A stretch of 64,000 nucleotides of DNA. It comes from Candidatus Heimdallarchaeota archaeon. Lineage in GTDB: Archaea; Asgardarchaeota; Heimdallarchaeia; Hodarchaeales; Hodarchaeaceae. Of this stretch, positions 1 through 9,854 are shown one piece after another. Under the pieces are notes generated by a model that did no database searches, was not told where the DNA came from, and saw only the letters and a list, made by a program, of their open reading frames with translations. Where the stretch lies: positions 1,859,435 through 1,923,434 of the forward strand of contig CP070695.1 of assembly GCA_020353515.1 (NCBI GenBank). Reading direction: 5' to 3'. Position numbers and translations under genes: made by a program. Positions within the stretch are counted from its first letter, which is position 1. Every line of letters begins with the position of its first letter.

Positions 1-233
1 AGAAACTTGTTCTAATGTTGTAGTTTCATTTCTAAAAGAATTCAAAACCTTTTTGGGAGTATAATAAAATATGTCTTACTTGAAAATTAGGAAAATAAAG
101 AGGACAAATTGGGGGTATTTTTCCGATACTCGGCCGCAGATCGGTGTTATTCTAAATAGGAGAGTCGAAAGACATTATACAAGGAGAAAATATTTCATTA
201 AGAGGATTAGAACTCTCTGATGTTGACGAGCTG

Positions 234-728
234 ATGAAATTCTGGAATAATCCCGAACTACAACAATTTCTTTCCAGACCACGTATCGCTTCACGGGATG
301 AAGAAGTAGAATGGATTAAAAATACCTGGGAGAGACGTCGAAAAGGGGAAGCATTTATTTTTGGGATTTTCCTCCACGAGAAAGATCAATACATAGGAAA
401 CGTTGAACTACGAATAGATAACAAGATTGCCCAAAGAGGAGGATTAGGTATATCAATATTCAATCCCAACTATTGGAATAAGGGATATGGCACAGAAGCA
501 GTTAAATTACTCCTCAATTTTTCATTCTCTTCGCTAAACTTACGTAGTATTGAATTAGAAGTGTTTGCTTTTAATGAGAGAGCACAAGCATGTTACAGAA
601 AGGTGGGTTTTACCGAAATTGGAAGAAAACGACAAGCTCATTTTTTAAAGGGTAAATTTCACGACATAGTTCTGATGGATATATTAGCTACGGAATTTAC
701 TGAGGCATTAGAAAAAAAAGGGGAGTAA
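234..728 (+). CDS. GNAT-family N-acetyltransferase (RimJ/RimL-like)
   Basis: Acetyl-CoA-dependent N-acetyltransferase of the GNAT fold; the substrate (protein N-terminus, amino acid or small amine) cannot be told. The RimJ/RimL-like pattern is visible: a beta-strand with IGNVELR, the acetyl-CoA loop region NKGYGTEAVKLLLNF, and the terminal ACYRKVGFTEIGRKRQ segment. The first standard start is the ATG at 234, but the reading frame is open back to 156 and encodes IIQGENISLRGLELSDVDEL, exactly the first strand and helix of the family. The true N-terminus therefore lies upstream, with ATT at 174 (GGAG at 159-162) as one candidate. The stop is one base before the next ATG, so the two genes are probably cotranscribed. 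Confidence 0.85.
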   Translation: MKFWNNPELQQFLSRPRIASRDEEVEWIKNTWERRRKGEAFIFGIFLHEKDQYIGNVELRIDNKIAQRGGLGISIFNPNYWNKGYGTEAVKLLLNFSFSSLNLRSIELEVFAFNERAQACYRKVGFTEIGRKRQAHFLKGKFHDIVLMDILATEFTEALEKKGE

Positions 729-729
729 A

Positions 730-1914
730 ATGAATAAACAACAAACTCGGAAAACAGTATTACGGAGAATAAGATCTTATCTACGAAAACATCCTGAGGA
801 ATTAAAGGGAGTACGAAACATTCAGAAAAATCGCTTAGATGGATTAATAAAACGGCTAGATGAGTTTTCACCGATTGAAACATTACGCTGGAATGTTCCA
901 GACAGAAAACTTTTTCGAGACATCGCATTGGCTGCGGGGATTCAATTCGTCCGGGAATACCCCATGTTGTATCATACTCCCAATTCATTAAGGGCCTGTT
1001 TTGGAATGCCAACTAGGACAGATCGAAAAAAAGGACGATTTTCATCCATCTTCTATCGGAATGAGGCTGTCGAAAGGCAATTACGTCCACGGATTGAAGA
1101 TATAGAAAACTTACAGAGCCAAGTAAATCAAAAACGTGACGGCCAATTCTCAAATGAAATCGAAATCTTAAATCGTTATATTAAGCGAGCCATCAATCGG
1201 AGGTATGTTGATGATATTCTTGAGATTCCTGAGAGTGACCATTCTGAAAAGAGTATTTCCAATTTACGCAGATTTTTGGAGAAACATGGATTCGAGGATT
1301 TAAAAGAGGCTACTGATGTATCAGAAGAACATCTTCAAGATCTTGATGGAATTATCTTAGCACCCGACATGATAAGCCAGTGGAAAGGAAGAGAGTGTTG
1401 GATTGAGCTCAAAGAGTATCACGAGCTGAAATTTAACTTCAAAGTAGTATTTCAAGTTTTTCGTTATCTCTATCAAAATCCCTTTGTCTTACTAATTTCT
1501 ACTTCTCCACTTCCTAGCTTCACTCAACTACTTGATCAGAAGATATGGACAACAAAGACATTACAAGAATGGGCCCTTCAAAAACAAGATGAATTACAGG
1601 ATCGTATATCAGGATGGAATGAAATTCGAAGTACGTATGTCGCTTTAGGTAGGAAACTAAAATTGAATCCTCGGTTTGAGACTTTATTTCTTGTCTTAAC
1701 GAATGAAATAGTAATTAATGAGATTGGTTTGGCAGGAACAGAATTAAAAGGGATCGAAAAGTTTTTAGACCTAGTAAGTCATTTTAAAGGGGAAATAACT
1801 ATCTGTAGCTTTGATGAATTTGTGGAAAATGATCAAATTCCTACAAACTATTGTCTACTTATGAAAATGGATTTCCCTTTTGAGTTCAAATACGATTCAT
1901 CAGACAAGAATTAA
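730..1914 (+). CDS. Putative PD-(D/E)XK nuclease-like protein
   Basis: No family name recognised. The N-terminal 160 residues are basic and helical. Residues about 175-260 look like a PD-(D/E)XK nuclease core: a helix (NLRRFLEKHGF), an acidic strand LQDLDGIIL with Asp204 and Asp206, then CWIELKEY containing the E-x-K pair Glu226/Lys228, followed by FQVFRYLYQNPFVLLIST, which resembles the helix-strand that closes this fold. The C-terminal 130 residues are alpha/beta of unknown role. It could be a restriction-type, repair or RNA-targeting nuclease; no methyltransferase or helicase partner is adjacent. It starts one base after the acetyltransferase stop and ends overlapping by four bases the convergent CcdA gene. 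Fold assignment is inference from motif spacing. Confidence 0.55.
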   Translation: MNKQQTRKTVLRRIRSYLRKHPEELKGVRNIQKNRLDGLIKRLDEFSPIETLRWNVPDRKLFRDIALAAGIQFVREYPMLYHTPNSLRACFGMPTRTDRKKGRFSSIFYRNEAVERQLRPRIEDIENLQSQVNQKRDGQFSNEIEILNRYIKRAINRRYVDDILEIPESDHSEKSISNLRRFLEKHGFEDLKEATDVSEEHLQDLDGIILAPDMISQWKGRECWIELKEYHELKFNFKVVFQVFRYLYQNPFVLLISTSPLPSFTQLLDQKIWTTKTLQEWALQKQDELQDRISGWNEIRSTYVALGRKLKLNPRFETLFLVLTNEIVINEIGLAGTELKGIEKFLDLVSHFKGEITICSFDEFVENDQIPTNYCLLMKMDFPFEFKYDSSDKN

Positions 1915-2684
1915 ACTAAAGAAAAGACGTAAGGCCCCCCAAAACTTGGCCAGATGAATAATAGACCAAAGATAATAACAAAAATTCCTGTCATAATCTC
2001 AACAATCCGAAATCTCTCTGCAAGTAATGTAGCAGCCCGAATTCTTGCCTCAGCTGTAACCAAAACTAAAATAAAGTAGGGAACGAGTAATCCAAGAGCA
2101 AAAAGGCCCATTCCTATGAATAGATAAAGGGGATTTCCAATAAGAGGAATAATTGACAATAATATAAGAAACACCGGGAACGCACAAGGTAACGCAATAA
2201 AAGTATACCCAAAACCAATCAGGAATAGGTCTAAATGGCGATATTCCTCCCGTTGGAAAGAATTAGTCACTCTTTGGGGGATAGGAATACGTGCAAAAGT
2301 TAATTCAGCTAAAATTGGAAATATAAGGAACATCCCCATTACAATTAATATCAAACCTAAAATAAAAGTGAGTTCGATGAATATCTCACTAAGGAATGAT
2401 CCTAAGTTAGTCCAGATATAAGCTGAAATCAGGATAGCCAGAAAGAACGTTATTAGAATACCACTGGTTAACAAAATGACCCATTGAAAAGCCATTCTTC
2501 GATTAGGGTATTGTTCCTGTCCCGAATCATCAGTAGTTGGCTTATTCATTATACGAAAAACTGTTAGTGGCATAATAGGAAAAAGACATGGGGATAACGC
2601 TACGTACAAGCCCACTAAGAAGAACAGAGGAAGACCAATCGATTCATCAAAAGGAATCCCGAAAATTTCCATATACGAGGTCAC
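1911..2684 (-). CDS. CcdA/DsbD-type thiol-disulfide transmembrane transporter
   Basis: Polytopic membrane protein (about six hydrophobic segments in 257 residues) that would carry reducing equivalents from cytoplasmic thioredoxin to an extracytoplasmic thioredoxin-like partner. The diagnostic pair of proline-flanked membrane cysteines is present: LSPCLFPIMPL in the first helix and ALPCAFPVFL in the fourth. It starts only three bases after the stop of the TlpA-like gene, so the two form a transcription unit and very probably a functional redox couple. In other archaea such pairs serve cytochrome c maturation or general thiol repair; no heme-lyase gene is visible here, so the target is open. 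Confidence 0.85.
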   Translation of the reverse strand: MTSYMEIFGIPFDESIGLPLFFLVGLYVALSPCLFPIMPLTVFRIMNKPTTDDSGQEQYPNRRMAFQWVILLTSGILITFFLAILISAYIWTNLGSFLSEIFIELTFILGLILIVMGMFLIFPILAELTFARIPIPQRVTNSFQREEYRHLDLFLIGFGYTFIALPCAFPVFLILLSIIPLIGNPLYLFIGMGLFALGLLVPYFILVLVTAEARIRAATLLAERFRIVEIMTGIFVIIFGLLFIWPSFGGPYVFSLV

Positions 2685-2687
2685 TCT

Positions 2688-3347
2688 TTAGCCTGAGGTT
2701 ATCCAATCTACCAAAGTGTCGTAGAAGACAACGCCCTGGTTAATTTGTTTCAGTTTCCCAGCGGAATTAATAAATGCTACGGTTGGTATTGAAGTGGCAG
2801 AGAATTTTTCTTTTCCAGCTTGGGTTGTATCACGACCTACAGTCCATGTAATTCCATTGTCGTTTTTATACTCTGTTAATTTGCTTATAGAATCATATGA
2901 TGGATCAATAGAAACAGAAACAATTTCAACACTGGGGTAATTCATACGCAATGTTTTTAGCTCACCTATCTGAGTTTTACAAGGCACGCACCATGTTGCC
3001 ATAAGATCAAGGATGATTGGTTTACCTGCATAATCAGACAACATAACCATTTCTCCATTTAATAATTCAAAAGAGAAATTTAACTTGTCAGAGATATTGC
3101 CTTCTGTAGGATTCGATTGTGCCAGCTGATAATTCCCTAAAGAAAAGACACCTAGAGAAATTATTGATAAAAATGCAAAAGCCAGAATAATTTTTGTAAT
3201 TGGAATTGACGAGGAGGTAGAAGACATTTTCTGTTGTTTACCTTGGATTGAATCGATGGAGGAGATGATGTCCGATACTTTTTTACTCTCAGACATCTCG
3301 AGCTCTTTAGACTGCTTTTGGGGAATTTTTATAGTACGTCTTGCCAT
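2688..3347 (-). CDS. TlpA/ResA-like membrane-anchored thioredoxin
   Basis: Extracytoplasmic thiol-disulfide oxidoreductase. Residues 1-50 are a polar, probably cytoplasmic tail rich in Ser and Lys; a single membrane helix (IILAFAFLSIISLGVFSL) follows; then a thioredoxin/AhpC-TSA domain with GKPIILDLMATWCVPCKTQI carrying the WCVPC active site, and SIPTVAFI with the cis-proline typical of the fold. The long cytoplasmic N-terminal tail is unusual for TlpA proteins, which normally start close to the anchor. It is the first gene of a two-gene unit with the CcdA-like transporter, its likely electron donor. Confidence 0.88.
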   Translation of the reverse strand: MARRTIKIPQKQSKELEMSESKKVSDIISSIDSIQGKQQKMSSTSSSIPITKIILAFAFLSIISLGVFSLGNYQLAQSNPTEGNISDKLNFSFELLNGEMVMLSDYAGKPIILDLMATWCVPCKTQIGELKTLRMNYPSVEIVSVSIDPSYDSISKLTEYKNDNGITWTVGRDTTQAGKEKFSATSIPTVAFINSAGKLKQINQGVVFYDTLVDWITSG

Positions 3348-3488
3348 TATTCAGCCTTCATTGCATTCTATGATACCTTTCACAAAATAATTAATATTCT
3401 TCACGATTCGAAATCCAGAATCAGTAAAAGCCAATCTTTTTTATTTTGAACAGGTTTTTCTGTTTGTTGAAGGAATTACATCAACCTG

Positions 3489-3504
3489 TGTGCACGGTGT
3501 ATAC
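3489..3504 (-). promoter_or_regulatory. Candidate operator shared with the 11.5-kb ribbon-helix-helix gene
   Basis: Read on the minus strand this 16-mer is GTATACACCGTGCACA. It matches 14 of 16 positions of GTGTACACTGTGCACA at 11480-11495, just before the ribbon-helix-helix gene. Both copies contain two adjacent short palindromes, as expected for ribbon-helix-helix operators. Here it sits about 77 bases before the surface-protein ATG at 3582 and just upstream of an AT-rich TATA-like stretch near 3508-3520. The function is inferred from the repeat and its positions; no other copy was noticed by eye. Confidence 0.5.
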
Positions 3505-3581
3505 TAACTTTTTAATTTACTAGAATTCTCTCTTGAATTGGAGCTCAACCTCAATATTTACATCTTGGTGATTCAGTAATT

Positions 3582-5597
3582 ATGAGAAAGTATTGCATAA
3601 CTCATCTCACTCTAATATTAATACTCCTCATGTTAATTTTTCCAAGCAGGGATATTCTAACTGAATCTAATCTTCAAAATTCCAAAATAACTGACAATAA
3701 TGATTCTTCTTTGTATAAACCTTCTCTAGAACTTCAACAAGCATCTAATCCAGAGGAAACTATCTTACCTAAAACTAACCTAACGGTAAATAGTTATCGC
3801 GATACGAATCCTCAGAATACTTTTAATGCTACAGTTTTATCGTTAAATAGAACTCATTGGTTTATTCATTGCGATTATACATTCCTTCTTTTAGATGACA
3901 TATCGTGCGATTCAGTTGTGGATCGAGTGAGTTTTAATCATGGGTATAACGCAAGCAATTACTGGGAGTGGCACGGTCAACCAAGTCCATCATTCGATTT
4001 CTGGATAGATACAACTGGTTTTGATGATGATTACCAATTTGTTGTGGGTGAATATATTGCAACTGTTTCTTCTGACGTAATATATATGGCCAACATTGAT
4101 CAGGAATTTAGTGCTTGGAAAATTACAATTAATGTAGGAATAATAGTTACTATATGGTATGCTGCTGATAATGGTTTATTCCTTTGTATGAAGGAAGACT
4201 ATGTGGCAAACATTTGGTGGTACAATTTAACAAGAGCAGAAATCGCTCAGACACCTCACGATTATGTTGGTCCATTTCTGTTTCAAATATCTCATAGTAA
4301 TAATTCAAGATTGGCTTCAAATACATTGATCTCTATTGAATTAACCTCTCCTTATGGTATTGATGTAATCTATTATCACTGGGATGACAATTCCAATTCG
4401 ACAACCCTTTCAGCTTTTATCATTGTAAATTTACCTGAAGAAAATAAGTCTCATGATTTAATTATTATAGCATTTGATAATGTCGGTTACCAGAGTTTTT
4501 ATCATTTAATTTATACAACAGATAATACATTACCAGGTATCTCGTTAATTAACCAGCGAAACAATTCGAAAATCAGAGGTTCAACTCATATTCAGTTACA
4601 AATCTCTTCTGGTAATGGAACTATATTCTATCGATGGGATGGAGGAAATAATGGAACAATTGATGAGGGCACTTATATATTAGTTCCAAATCCCGATTTG
4701 GAAATTTCTCATTCTCTAGATGTCTATGTGAGAGGTTCTACTGGATTATGGGCTCATTCTAGTTTTTCTTGGATTGTGGATAATAGTCCTCCCTTAATTT
4801 CCTGTAATTTTGAAAATAACTCGATTATTAAGGGAAATATCAAGATTATTGTTTTTTCTTCAGAAGATATTAACTTAACATATAGATTAATAAACACTGA
4901 AAATCGAAGTGTTTTAATAAATACTGGTCAAAACCATACGATTTCTTATTCAAATCTAATTAATGGTAGTTATCAGCTATTTATTATTGGTTCAGATGAA
5001 GCTCACAACATTGCTTCCATTACTCTAATATTTTCAGTTTATACAAGTGCATTTAATTGGAATTGGGGATTAGAAGCGAAAATACCACGAACAATCAGAA
5101 TTATTGACGCCTCAAGTGACCTTTGGTTCATTCTTACCTTAACTTCAGCAATTGATCAATCCTTCAACCTTACGGTCTTATCAAAGGATTTGTATCCTGT
5201 AAAAAATGATATGATAGAATACGTGATAGAATTCAATTGTGAGAAACCAGATGATATAATTTTTATTAGTTTGACCCTCCAATTGAGTTCTAATAATAGA
5301 GTGGTCCCTGTGTATCAATGGGTACATTGGGATGTTGAATCAGAAGGATGGGTAAATATCACAACCTCATATAATGAGGTATCGAATAGTTGGGAAGCAA
5401 CATATAATGGGTTTGTTCTCTATTTTGCTTTAATAAATCAAGGAATTAAAACAACCCTTACCTCAGTAACTCCTGGAGGAGGTCAGATTCCTTCGTTTGA
5501 AATTATTCCAGCTATTATGTCATTAATCATGGTTTCAACCTTTGTTTTCAATAAAAGGAGAATGAAGAAGAACTCAAAACGTCTCGGACTGAATTGA
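3582..5597 (+). CDS. Secreted/surface protein with Ig-like repeats and C-terminal anchor
   Basis: Exported protein of 671 residues with no recognised catalytic domain. An N-terminal signal peptide (HLTLILILLMLIFPS after MRKYCIT) is followed by a Ser/Asn-rich linker and an extracellular part rich in N-glycosylation sequons. At least three repeat units of about 90 residues share a pattern of the type SLINQRNNSKIRG ... IFYRWDGG ... WIVDNSPP, which suggests Ig/cadherin-like beta-sandwiches. The C-terminus has GGGQIPSFEII, a hydrophobic helix and a basic tail, resembling a PGF-type sorting signal. It heads a four-gene unit and its stop is one base before the ATG of the ABC ATPase, so it may act with that transporter. 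A GGTGA sequence near 3567 serves as ribosome-binding site. Confidence 0.75.
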   Translation: MRKYCITHLTLILILLMLIFPSRDILTESNLQNSKITDNNDSSLYKPSLELQQASNPEETILPKTNLTVNSYRDTNPQNTFNATVLSLNRTHWFIHCDYTFLLLDDISCDSVVDRVSFNHGYNASNYWEWHGQPSPSFDFWIDTTGFDDDYQFVVGEYIATVSSDVIYMANIDQEFSAWKITINVGIIVTIWYAADNGLFLCMKEDYVANIWWYNLTRAEIAQTPHDYVGPFLFQISHSNNSRLASNTLISIELTSPYGIDVIYYHWDDNSNSTTLSAFIIVNLPEENKSHDLIIIAFDNVGYQSFYHLIYTTDNTLPGISLINQRNNSKIRGSTHIQLQISSGNGTIFYRWDGGNNGTIDEGTYILVPNPDLEISHSLDVYVRGSTGLWAHSSFSWIVDNSPPLISCNFENNSIIKGNIKIIVFSSEDINLTYRLINTENRSVLINTGQNHTISYSNLINGSYQLFIIGSDEAHNIASITLIFSVYTSAFNWNWGLEAKIPRTIRIIDASSDLWFILTLTSAIDQSFNLTVLSKDLYPVKNDMIEYVIEFNCEKPDDIIFISLTLQLSSNNRVVPVYQWVHWDVESEGWVNITTSYNEVSNSWEATYNGFVLYFALINQGIKTTLTSVTPGGGQIPSFEIIPAIMSLIMVSTFVFNKRRMKKNSKRLGLN

Positions 5598-5598
5598 A

Positions 5599-7296
5599 AT
5601 GAGCTACAAAGATCCGCCTTCGGACCTCCTAATTGTGAATCAGGACAAAGTTATCTTCAGTTCTGGGATGGGAAAGTTGACAAGACATCCAGAGATTTCA
5701 GCCACTCTTGCTAATGTACTAACTCTCTTCTCTCAAAGAATTCTAAAAGGAGAACATATCGATTCAATTCGTTTTGATAACCACCTGATGGTATTTTTAC
5801 CTTCTCAAAATCCTAATTTTCCAGAACTTGCTGCAGTAGTACTAGTTCCAATCGAAGTAAGTGCAAAACATGTTCTTCCTGGTATGAGAATCATCCTTAA
5901 TTTAATGGAAGAATATTTGCTAGGTAAAATTTACGATGCTAAGCTTCCCCAGTTAGATTGCTTCAATAGAGTCATTAACTTTCCTTCTCAGGCGATTTTC
6001 CTTTTACCAAAAACTGCTGAAGGAGTTCGCTCAGCTCTTGTGCTTTTAGCTTGTTTTGCCCACGATTTTCAGCTTGGTCTTGAGAAAATAACATCCAGGA
6101 TGTTCTTGGTTCGAGACGATGATTATTTATCTCTTGAAAATATTATTGAGAAAGTTGACAATCTTGGAGTCTTGTCTTTTTTTCCTCTTCCAAGCCATTT
6201 AAAGAAACCCTTGAATAAATTCTGTGAAATTGGTCACAAAACACCCACGCGTCAGTTTTTTTCAGCTTTTCCTGACGAAAAACCATTCCAAACATTTGCT
6301 AGACTCGCTGGGTCAAATTCGAATGCGTTTAAAATGAAAACCTTCATTGAAAATGACGAAGCATTAGAAATTATGCAATCAATCGCTTCTTTAAATAAAG
6401 TATATGATGTTTATGTACGGAATGAGATTCTCCAAGCCACAGTATTGAATCCAGGTCGGGATATCGTAACGACATTATCTTCCCCTCTTTTAAAGAAGAT
6501 GATGCAAATAGCAGAACAGAAAGAAGTTACCCACCCCCAAATTACAACTCAATATCGAGATTTAGATCAGGTTGACGGATTTGTTGAGCTAAAAAATGTC
6601 AACAGGGTCTATAAAATCGGAAATCAACAGATATTTGCCTTAAAGAATTTATCTTTGGATTTATCGGGTGGCCAACTTGTAGTGGTCCTAGGTCCATCGG
6701 GATCAGGTAAAACCACCCTTTTAAATGTCATAGGAGGGATTGACAAATGTGAGGGGACAATTAGAGTAGGTGATATTGAAGTCACAAAACTAAGCAAAGG
6801 AAAACTGACAAAATATCGACGGGAGAAGTGTGGGTTTATCTTTCAGTTCTTTAACCTGATACCTGTTCTAACAGCCATTGAGAATATTGAATATGCGGTA
6901 GATCTCTCTAAAAGTAGGAAGATGTCGAAGAACGAAGTAAGAACAAAGACAGAGGAATATGTTAAGAAAATTGGATTATGGGAGAAAAGGTTCCTATTCC
7001 CCTCTCAACTCTCTGGAGGAGAACAACAACAGGTAGCTGCTGCACGTGCGTTTGCTAAGGAACCAGAAATACTACTATGTGATGAACCAACAGGAGAACT
7101 TTCGGTAAAAGAAGGCAAGAAGGTATTAGCGGTCATTCAAGGAATAATTAAAGAGAGACCAAATATGTTAGTGATACTCGTCACTCATAATCAGAAGATA
7201 GCTTTAATTGGACATAAAGTTATTAGATTACGCTCTGGTAAAGTCGATTCTATTGAAACACAAATGCCAACTCCTGCAGAGAATATTACATGGTGA
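5599..7296 (+). CDS. ABC ATPase with long N-terminal longin/roadblock-like extension
   Basis: The C-terminal part (from about residue 328) is a LolD/MacB-type ABC ATPase: Walker [10 protein letters not shown] (365-373), Q-loop FQFFNLIP, signature [14 protein letters not shown], Walker [12 protein letters not shown] and switch VTHNQ. The signature is slightly off the usual LSGGEQQRVAIARA. The first 330 residues are not part of a normal LolD protein (about 230 residues). Their start ([14 protein letters not shown] ... [11 protein letters not shown] ... [14 protein letters not shown]) has the strand-strand-helix pattern of longin/roadblock-like domains, which in Asgard archaea are linked to small GTPases; that assignment is tentative. 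The gene is tightly packed between the surface protein and the FtsX-type permease, so it probably powers that permease. Confidence 0.8.
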   Translation: MSYKDPPSDLLIVNQDKVIFSSGMGKLTRHPEISATLANVLTLFSQRILKGEHIDSIRFDNHLMVFLPSQNPNFPELAAVVLVPIEVSAKHVLPGMRIILNLMEEYLLGKIYDAKLPQLDCFNRVINFPSQAIFLLPKTAEGVRSALVLLACFAHDFQLGLEKITSRMFLVRDDDYLSLENIIEKVDNLGVLSFFPLPSHLKKPLNKFCEIGHKTPTRQFFSAFPDEKPFQTFARLAGSNSNAFKMKTFIENDEALEIMQSIASLNKVYDVYVRNEILQATVLNPGRDIVTTLSSPLLKKMMQIAEQKEVTHPQITTQYRDLDQVDGFVELKNVNRVYKIGNQQIFALKNLSLDLSGGQLVVVLGPSGSGKTTLLNVIGGIDKCEGTIRVGDIEVTKLSKGKLTKYRREKCGFIFQFFNLIPVLTAIENIEYAVDLSKSRKMSKNEVRTKTEEYVKKIGLWEKRFLFPSQLSGGEQQQVAAARAFAKEPEILLCDEPTGELSVKEGKKVLAVIQGIIKERPNMLVILVTHNQKIALIGHKVIRLRSGKVDSIETQMPTPAENITW

Positions 7297-7303
7297 TAGA
7301 AAC

Positions 7304-9841
7304 TTGGCTAAAACGGCTAAAAATATATTTCGTGCTTTGAAAGCTCACAAAGTTCGTTTCTTTACAATTGCATTAGTTATTGCTATAGGAATCACATCAT
7401 TTAATGGAATGATCACTGCTTTCGTGCTTATGACAAGAACGTATAACCAAGCATTCACGGACCACAATATGGCTAGTTTCACAATGTTAACAGCAAATCC
7501 AGGGGGTTCTGGTGAAGATGCTTGGATTGATTATAATAATCTTACAACCTACATGGATGAATTTATGACCCTGGACGAAGGATCTGCAGTTATTGGATAT
7601 GAATTAAGGATCGTTTATGATACAATATTTGAGATCCGAGGTACTCGTCAAAATGGTCGAATTGTCGCATATACTACTGTTGATGAGAATGGAGACTATC
7701 GAGAACCTGATGTAAATGGCTTTAAAATAATGGATGGAGAACCATTTTCAGAGACAAGCCAGTACAGAAATGTTTGCCTTGTTGAGATACACCTAGCAAC
7801 ATATTGGAAGCTGAAACAGCACGAATTTATCGCAGTCGGAGATGATAATACACCCTTTGAAGTACAAGGAACCGTTGGTTCACCAGAGTACCTGATTAAT
7901 ATGGGATCCTACGCGGATATTATGCCAAGTCCCCGACGTTTTGGTGTTATTTATCTACCTTTAAGGACAGCTCAACGATTATTAAATGTTCCAGGAAAAG
8001 TAAATGAGATTTCTGTGTTACTTGGTACTGACCTCTTTACCCGCCAACGAGAAGCAATTGCGGATGATCTTCAGGACTTTCTAGAAGAGACTCATGATTT
8101 AAAGTTAAGTGATCCTATCGATAGAGACAAACAAGCCGCTTATTATGTGCTCAAATTAGATATTGAAGAGGCTAGGGAATTTGGTTATGTATTACCAGCA
8201 ATCATTCTGGTGATGGCGATGGGAGGATTATATGTGCTGTTAGGGAGAATGGTTGTCGCAGAAAGAAAAGATATTGGTGTCGCTCAAGCTCTGGGTTATA
8301 GTCGGAGAACGATAATCCTTCAGTATCTAGGTATTGCCATGGTTGTAGCCATTATCGGGACTATTTTGGGAACGATACTAGGTTTAGTATTTCTAGAGTG
8401 GTTTGGCCCCCTCTATACTCAAATGCTAACAATACCTTTTGACCCGAAAGTTACAATTGAATGGCCTATCATTATAGTAGGAGTTTTATTAGGTCTTCTT
8501 ACAGGATTCATTGGAGGATATATGCCCATTCGGGGAGCTATTCAACCTCTTCCTGCAGAAAGTCTTCGTTTTGATCCATCACTCCATATCACGACCGGAC
8601 GCGTACCATTCATGGAACGAATATTAAATAAACTAGGAATACATCTGAGAGTCACTGGTTACAAAATTCCAATTAGAAACTTTTTCCGCAGCAAACGACG
8701 AACCTTTTCTTCTGTATTCGCAGTTATTGTGGCAGTTTCCTTAATTTCTATGGTATTTGGTATGATGGAATCAATGACTTATTCTTTATTTTTTCAATAT
8801 GAAGTCGCAGAAGATTGGGACCTCAGGGTTGATTATTCAGAAATTCCAATTAATGCCTCTCAGATCGCCATGGGAATTAACGACTCAATTGATGGTGTAG
8901 TAAATGTCACGTACCATCTCATTTCAGGAGCAACAGTCACCTCAGATAATTCAGACGAGAGTAAACAGGTACAATTAATAGGGATGAATGATTCGAACGG
9001 CTACACGGGACATAAATTTGAATTTGAAGATGGAGGATGGGATCCAACGGGAATTGTACTAAGTGTTCCTGTAGCTGAAAAGTTAAAAGTATGGGAAGGG
9101 GATACTGTAAGATTGGAATTACCTCGTTTAACAAACATAACAAGTACCGCTCCGTTAAGAGCTCATTTTGATATGGTCAACTTTACATTCCGTATTACTG
9201 GAATTGTTGATGAATTTAATGGACTAGTCGCCTACATGGAACTGAATAAGTTAGTTGATGTAAGTGCGTTCCCTGGCCAACCTGCGAATGTGATTTTGAT
9301 TCAAGTGGATAATCCCACCCCGAGTAAACTGGACTCAATACGTAAGGAGATTTATCAAAAGTATAGCTACAATATTCGTAATATCTTCACCAAGGAAGAG
9401 CAGAGTAGTGATTTCTTGGATCTTCTTGATTTGATTTATTTTATTATTTACATTGTAGCAGTATTTGCGGTTATACTCTCATGTTCAATCGTTTATAATA
9501 CCATTTATATTAATTTACAGGAGCAGCAAAGAGAGATAGCAACTCTATTAACTATTGGGACACCAAGTAGACGCCTTGTTCGAAATGTAACAGTGGAAAA
9601 TCTCATCATCACAATCATTGGGACAGTCTTAGGGTTAATTCTGGGCTGGATCATGTTATGGTTTTTTATGAGAGTCATTCTGGATCTAGAATTTTTCCGA
9701 GTGAAACTGTTTATGAGTAATGAAACAATTTTAATATCATTTGGACTGACATTCCTCGGTGTTTTAGTAGCTCAATTCTTCCCCTTAAGAAGAGCTTTGA
9801 ATTTAAATCTCGCAGAAGCAACAAAGGAGAGAGTGGTCTAG
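7304..9841 (+). CDS. FtsX/MacB-type ABC permease with two FtsX domains
   Basis: Large membrane component of a MacB/LolCE-like mechanotransmission system. After an N-terminal helix (FFTIALVIAIGITSFNGMI) comes an extracytoplasmic MacB-like domain, then a block of three helices with DIGVAQALGYSRR (the FtsX signature), a second N-terminal-type helix (SSVFAVIVAVSLISMVFGM), a second extracytoplasmic domain and a final FtsX block with EIATLLTIGTPSRR. The frame is open back to a TTG at 7208, but TTG at 7304 is favoured: GGTGAT at 7292-7297 is a near-perfect Shine-Dalgarno site six bases before it, and it removes most overlap with the ATPase gene. The product is then 845 residues. It is flanked by two different ATPases. 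Confidence 0.85.
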   Translation: MAKTAKNIFRALKAHKVRFFTIALVIAIGITSFNGMITAFVLMTRTYNQAFTDHNMASFTMLTANPGGSGEDAWIDYNNLTTYMDEFMTLDEGSAVIGYELRIVYDTIFEIRGTRQNGRIVAYTTVDENGDYREPDVNGFKIMDGEPFSETSQYRNVCLVEIHLATYWKLKQHEFIAVGDDNTPFEVQGTVGSPEYLINMGSYADIMPSPRRFGVIYLPLRTAQRLLNVPGKVNEISVLLGTDLFTRQREAIADDLQDFLEETHDLKLSDPIDRDKQAAYYVLKLDIEEAREFGYVLPAIILVMAMGGLYVLLGRMVVAERKDIGVAQALGYSRRTIILQYLGIAMVVAIIGTILGTILGLVFLEWFGPLYTQMLTIPFDPKVTIEWPIIIVGVLLGLLTGFIGGYMPIRGAIQPLPAESLRFDPSLHITTGRVPFMERILNKLGIHLRVTGYKIPIRNFFRSKRRTFSSVFAVIVAVSLISMVFGMMESMTYSLFFQYEVAEDWDLRVDYSEIPINASQIAMGINDSIDGVVNVTYHLISGATVTSDNSDESKQVQLIGMNDSNGYTGHKFEFEDGGWDPTGIVLSVPVAEKLKVWEGDTVRLELPRLTNITSTAPLRAHFDMVNFTFRITGIVDEFNGLVAYMELNKLVDVSAFPGQPANVILIQVDNPTPSKLDSIRKEIYQKYSYNIRNIFTKEEQSSDFLDLLDLIYFIIYIVAVFAVILSCSIVYNTIYINLQEQQREIATLLTIGTPSRRLVRNVTVENLIITIIGTVLGLILGWIMLWFFMRVILDLEFFRVKLFMSNETILISFGLTFLGVLVAQFFPLRRALNLNLAEATKERVV

Positions 9842-9854
9842 GAGGTATACTCAA

